A stretch of 64,000 nt of DNA, taken from NCBI GenBank assembly GCA_963787205.1, contig CAWBCD010000031.1, positions 27,478-91,477 on the forward strand, read 5' to 3'. The DNA is from DATFNI01 sp963787205. Its GTDB lineage: Bacteria; Bacteroidota; Rhodothermia; Balneolales; DATFMH01. The notes beneath the pieces are model-generated. The model worked only from the letters and a program-made list of their open reading frames with translations, was not told where the DNA came from and did not search any database. Below, one piece after another: positions 60,288-64,000 of the stretch (the first letter of the stretch is position 1; each line of letters begins with the position of its first letter). Made by a program: the position numbers and the translations under genes.

Positions 60288-61903
60288 TTAGAAATTATAA
60301 ATTGGTTTATCCTTATCTAATTTCGAGTCTAAGTAGTCAAAAAATATAGGAGCTATGACTATTTTATCAGTATGGGAAAATTCAGTATCATTTTTCCAGG
60401 CAAATGAAAATAATGAAACATGATACTGATTATAACCATCCAAAAATACTTTAAACTTGCGGTATGTCTGTTTTATTTCTTCCTCACCCTCTTTGAATAT
60501 TCCTATTAAACCTATTTCCCACATTTTTTTAATAATCTCTGTTGTGGTTAAATTACCAATAGCGAGGTCTTCTTTGGCAAGTATATTATATAAAGAACCA
60601 TAATCCATAATATTATTTTTATACTTAAGAATTTGTAGTATTCTTTTTAAATTAAAAGTATCAAATTCTGTAATAAGATATTCTACAATCTTTTGTGTTC
60701 CTTTTTTAACGCCATCTATAATTGAATCTTCATCTATGGGTAATTCTTTTAAGAATTGCTCTTTAGTCCGTATTGATTTTTTTTCTATATATTCTCCAGC
60801 GATTGATATGCATAATTGTTGAATATCACGTGGTCGAAAGAGGGTGTGTCTTAAAATATAATCAATTGGGTTTTCAACTATATCATATATATTATTATGA
60901 ATTTTTTTATCAAAAAGAATATTCCAAAGCGATTCAACTGTATCTTTTTTTGCAAGTCTTTCGGGTAGAAAAGCTTTCAGTCTTCTTGTTAAAAATTCCT
61001 TAAGATCATTTGATGACCATCTTAATTTGACGGCATGTCTATCATATTTCTGCTTGTCTCTTGGTATTAAAATGGAATATAAATCCTCGGGAAATAATAT
61101 CTTCAAATGCACATTATCATTTGGGGAATGGAGTAATATTATCCGATTTTATTTTGTGGCCATTATATGCTATCTCTAATAAACTTGTTGCTATTGTTTG
61201 ATGGAAAAAGAAGCGATTACTTTCGGAAGATTTGAATAAATCAATAATAACATCAAATTCATCTAAGAATAACCAAGCAATTTGATTATTTAATTTCATG
61301 AAATCAATACATTTTGTATATATTTTTTCGAAATCATTGTTATTCAAAAAATTCGAATTGATTACAGATGATAGATCTCGATCTCCGGTAAGCGATTTTT
61401 CGGCAGCAGTTAGTAAACTGCCGATTATGTTCTTTGATAATTTAATATATCTATCTTTTTTAAAGGCTGAAATAAGTTCTTTGACCGCTTCCGAATCTGC
61501 GTAATTATTTTTATTAACTTCTATTACATTTATAACTACAATTAGTTTGAACATGTTTGTTAACATGAACAATTTCTATTCGTGATCAGATTTTGATGAT
61601 GAAAGATTAAATAAAGTTTGAAACGAAATCTTTGTGACGTCAACTGGAATTACAAAATATGATCCCAATTGTTCACAAAATTTCTCATTAAAATTACAAC
61701 TTTTGCCAAGTGCGCAATGTCCGTATGAACAATAATTAAGTTGTTCGAGAAATGCTGTTTTCCCCGATCCTTTAAATGCCCTTATTGTGAAAATTTTACT
61801 ATGTAGTGCATCAACATGTGAAGGTAGTTGAATAAAACACTCATTTAACTGTGTATCCTGAGATGCGTCTTGGTTCCAACCAGTCTTGATAATACAGTGC
61901 CAT
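60288..61903 (-). pseudogene. Broken P-loop ATPase (Sll1717-like)
   Basis: Three pieces in order on the minus strand form one ATPase. The first (about 61903-61576) carries Walker A, F-K-G-S-G-K-T-A-F-L, and ends at an in-frame TAG (61576-61578). The second continues in the same frame (61572-61117) and carries Walker B, A-W-L-F-L-D-E-F-D. A frameshift near 61115 leads into the third (61112-60288), with R-W-S-S-N-D-L-K-E-F-L-T-R-R-L and F-R-P-R-D-I-Q-Q-L-C, typical of the Sll1717-like ATPases seen in defence and accessory regions. The start of the first piece is uncertain (no good ATG in frame). Its base composition is much lower in GC than the genes to the left, which suggests transfer. Confidence 0.65.
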
Positions 61904-62432
61904 ATTTAATTACTCTCCAAATAATAAATTTATTACCCTATTTAGCATGCAAATGTGTCACACATTTTACCAAACGACTCACTAAATAAGGGCCACATTC
62001 ACGAGGTTTACGGTTTACTGTAGTTAATACATTGGAGATAAGCAACTAAGGGATTTCGTAGTTCTAAAACTTTATCATCAAGAATCACTTATTCTCTCGA
62101 TATTTATTTAAAAAAACTAACTTTAAGGTGAATCCTAACCATGCTTAGTATTTCAATATTAAAACTTTTCAAATAATAAACTAAATTTAATTTATAGCAA
62201 TAAATTAAATGATCTTTTTCTAGATAAGTTAAACCATTAACTGGTTTGATGCTTTATACCAGTCATTATCCAGGAAAGTTTCTACATCTTCATTATTATA
62301 TAGCACTATTTTTCCATTATGGGTAAATGCTAGTTTTTATTATACTTGAGTTATTGCTCATTTCGACGTGAACATTGCAACATTTCCATAACCTCAGCTG
62401 TCGATAACTACTGTTTCAGATTGGCCTTTTGT
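61904..62432. other. AT-rich intergenic stretch before the IS element
   Basis: About 530 bases, strongly AT-rich, without an ORF, hairpin or RNA that could be supported. It separates the broken ATPase from the IS3-like element. Confidence 0.4.
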
Positions 62433-62447
62433 ATGTGGTCTAACCCC

Positions 62448-63394
62448 CTATAAACTGGACAAGTATTCTACTTTAGAAGGTTGAGGTTGTTGGTTGTTTG
62501 GTTGATCTGTTAGTGTAAGTTCAATTCCTAATTCGGTCAAGTACTGGAGAGGACTTTTATATCCGATCCCTGAATGGATGCGTTCGGTATTATAAAAGGC
62601 AATAAAATCCTGGAAGATTGCTTTGGGCTTCGGCCAGATCTCCCCAAGTTCAAGCCTCTGGCAAATACTCCGCTCGACAAGACCGCGCCATGTTCCACTG
62701 CCCGTCTGTTGCGGCGTGGCTGGTCGGGTAAACTCCTGGGTGATCTTCATCTCAGCGATGTACTCGCGTACGGTTGGGCCCACAAACTGAGAGCCATTAT
62801 CACTGCGTACCGTGATTTGTTCGGGCAGATTGCCATACTGGCTCAGAATCCGGATAAACAATTCCCGGACCTGCTCCTTGCGAATGTTCCAACCCAGATA
62901 GTGTCCCATAACCCATCGGGAGGGCACATCCAGGACCGTGAGCAGCAGCGCATTTCGTCTCTGTCCATAGATATACACATACTTGATATCGAACTGCCAA
63001 TAACTCAAGGGATCCTGAATCTGCGGTCCCTGCCAGTCGGCCCAGTTTCGGGGGAATCTGCTACGCAAGCGTTGGGGATATAAGAGTTTTTCTTCTTCTT
63101 CATCAGCCGGTAGACCTTCTTGAAGTTGATTTGGTAAGACTCATGGTAGCGCAGCCACCAGGTGACTTTGATATAGCCATAGTCGACGAACCGCCGGTCT
63201 AATAACTCCTTGATCTCTTCGACCACCTGCTCATTGCTGACCCACTGACCTGCCCGGGTTAGAGTATGGGTGCTTGGAGTCCGGCCTCGCCGGCCTTGGC
63301 GGGCACGATAATAGTAGCTACTCTTGGCCAACCTGCAGCAGGTCAGGACTCTTTCCACTGGATAGCCTTGATTGATAAATCCTTGGGCAACCAT
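62448..63394 (-). pseudogene. IS3-type transposase orfB, frameshifted and missing its catalytic Glu
   Basis: The helix-turn-helix/HTH_21 part (63394-63005; R-R-F-V-D-Y-G-Y-I-K-V-T-W-W-L) and the rve integrase core (63068-62448) are in different frames. The shift lies at an A/G-rich run near 63085-63095. The core keeps D in Y-W-Q-F-D-I-K and D in V-R-S-D-N-G-S-Q-F. The usual T-P-Q-x-N-G-H-I-E-S segment reads T-P-Q-Q-T-G-S-G-T-W, so the third acidic residue of the DDE triad is gone and about one codon is missing. The element should be unable to move by itself. Confidence 0.8.
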
Positions 63395-63690
63395 TCGCTT
63401 TACCTGGAGGTTCGGGGTGTTTTTTTTCCAAAAGCTTCATCCTTGATACTCAGCTCCAGATCTTTCTCTGCCAGGAGCTGTTTAAGACGCTTATTCTCCC
63501 GTTGCAGAGGCTTTAGCTCCGGATCACTAACTCTTGCCCTGGACCCTAATCCTGCCAACTCTCCCTTTGCATTTCTCTTTCCATGTTACAATAGGTATCG
63601 TGGCAGATCTACTTACGTATGGTGGTCATTCCTGTTCGCCTTCTTTTAGGATGGCCAGCTTTTGCTCAGCCGTCCAGCTTCTGTGTTTTT
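63395..63690 (-). pseudogene. IS3-type orfA remnant
   Basis: The complement begins with a recognisable orfA start, R-S-W-T-A-E-Q-K-L-A-I-L-K-E (63690 region), then loses frame; several stop codons follow. A late coiled-coil-like L-Q-R-E-N-K-R-L-K-Q-L-L-A-E-K-D-L segment (63470-63515) is still readable in one frame. Confidence 0.6.
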
Positions 63691-63753
63691 ATACCACTAA
63701 GATAATTACTCATAAAGTAGAATCTTAGTACAGTCTTTTAGGGGGCTATGACA

Positions 63754-64000
63754 CTCCTCTATTTTATTTATTCTCATTACTATGAATGTGTAACGGGGAA
63801 AAGACTGAAATTTTAGACATTGTCTTAGAGTGCATATCAAGGGGTGGCAATTTTGGGTAACTTTTCGAAGTATAATGGAATTTATCAGTTGCTTTTACTA
63901 ATGTAATTGCAAAACAAAATGCGCCCATTATGTAGTGTTTGTTGGTTAAAATATTATTATGGGAAGAATCATGTATTTAATAAATTCACCTGAAGACCGG
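63754..64000. other. AT-rich right edge
   Basis: About 250 bases with no supported gene. An ATG at 63971 opens a frame that runs off the window after ten codons and cannot be judged. Confidence 0.35.

Larger units (their letters stand above)
62433..63753 (-). mobile_element. Decayed IS3-family insertion sequence
   Basis: A ~1320-base element. Its ends form related terminal repeats: TGTGGTCTAACCCCCTATAA at the left, and TGTCATAGCCCCCTAAAAGA on the complement of the right end; both continue into an ATTCTACTTTA motif. Inside are a broken orfB (62448-63394) and a degraded orfA (63395 to about 63690). No clear short target duplication was seen at the flanks. Confidence 0.75.

Noticed and set aside
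63085..63095. Programmed frameshift in the IS3 orfB
   Set aside because: The A-rich run lacks a proper X-XXY-YYZ slippery sequence, and the usual IS3 frameshift is between orfA and orfB, not inside orfB; decay is simpler.
1..64000. tRNA, rRNA or CRISPR array
   Set aside because: No cloverleaf with a T-loop motif, no rRNA stretch and no regularly spaced direct repeats were seen on reading the window; a covariance-model scan could still find something small.

Overview
The window looks like chromosomal DNA of a member of the Bacteroidota or of the related Balneolota/Rhodothermota (inference). The evidence is a SusD-type outer-membrane lipoprotein, several very large FG-GAP/ASPIC lipoproteins, glycan-degrading enzymes of the GH127-, GH3- and GH89-type, an HGSNAT-like acetyltransferase, a short Aquifex-type aconitase, and starts that mostly lack a strong Shine-Dalgarno. 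No rRNA, tRNA or CRISPR array was recognised.

Layout. (1) 1-19.9 kb: the end of a susD gene, then a same-strand run of three ~1120-1170 aa FG-GAP/ASPIC (UnbV-type) lipoproteins with a small lipoprotein between the first two. An AhpD-like CxxC protein, a TPR+FG-GAP+ASPIC lipoprotein, and an overlapping UnbV-like/UnbU-like pair follow. (2) 20-27 kb: a GH127-like enzyme, an Mpo1-like membrane protein, an asparagine-synthetase homologue without the glutaminase cysteine, an N-terminally truncated beta-propeller and a triple rhodanese. (3) 27.5-33 kb: an assimilatory sulfate/sulfite reduction and siroheme operon (sulfite reductase, SUMT, APS reductase, precorrin-2 dehydrogenase). It is preceded by two consecutive short leader ORFs packed with Cys (and Met) codons, each followed by an intrinsic terminator. 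The second has an 11-bp antiterminator that is mutually exclusive with its terminator. This looks like tandem ribosome-mediated cysteine attenuation and is the most striking regulatory structure in the window. (4) 33-43.6 kb: GH3 glucosidase, HGSNAT-like acetyltransferase, alpha-N-acetylglucosaminidase, aconitase, a thioredoxin-glutaredoxin fusion, an orphan groES and a membrane protein.

(5) 44-64 kb: a defence and toxin-antitoxin island. It holds a VapBC-like PIN pair, a DUF4411 PIN/ImmA-IrrE pair, an AbiE-like pair with a 14-bp-arm palindrome upstream, two RelE/ParE modules and a 995-aa TOTE-type primase-helicase-PLD nuclease protein. A ~3.7-kb module (DUF4411-ImmA, divergent from a 364-aa HTH/coiled-coil gene and a 163-aa gene) occurs twice, at 46-49.6 kb and 56-60.1 kb, in different states of decay. 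The second copy carries an XRE-containing insertion. A 50-bp scar of the same module lies at 51.5 kb. The right end is AT-rich and holds a broken P-loop ATPase gene and a decayed IS3-family element.

How the genes fit together. The left part suggests surface-associated carbohydrate uptake and processing. The acetyltransferase-NAGLU pair mirrors two consecutive steps of heparan-type glycan breakdown. The sulfur operon supplies sulfide for cysteine, which fits control by cysteine-charged tRNA. The right part is an accumulating, partly decaying mobile/defence region.
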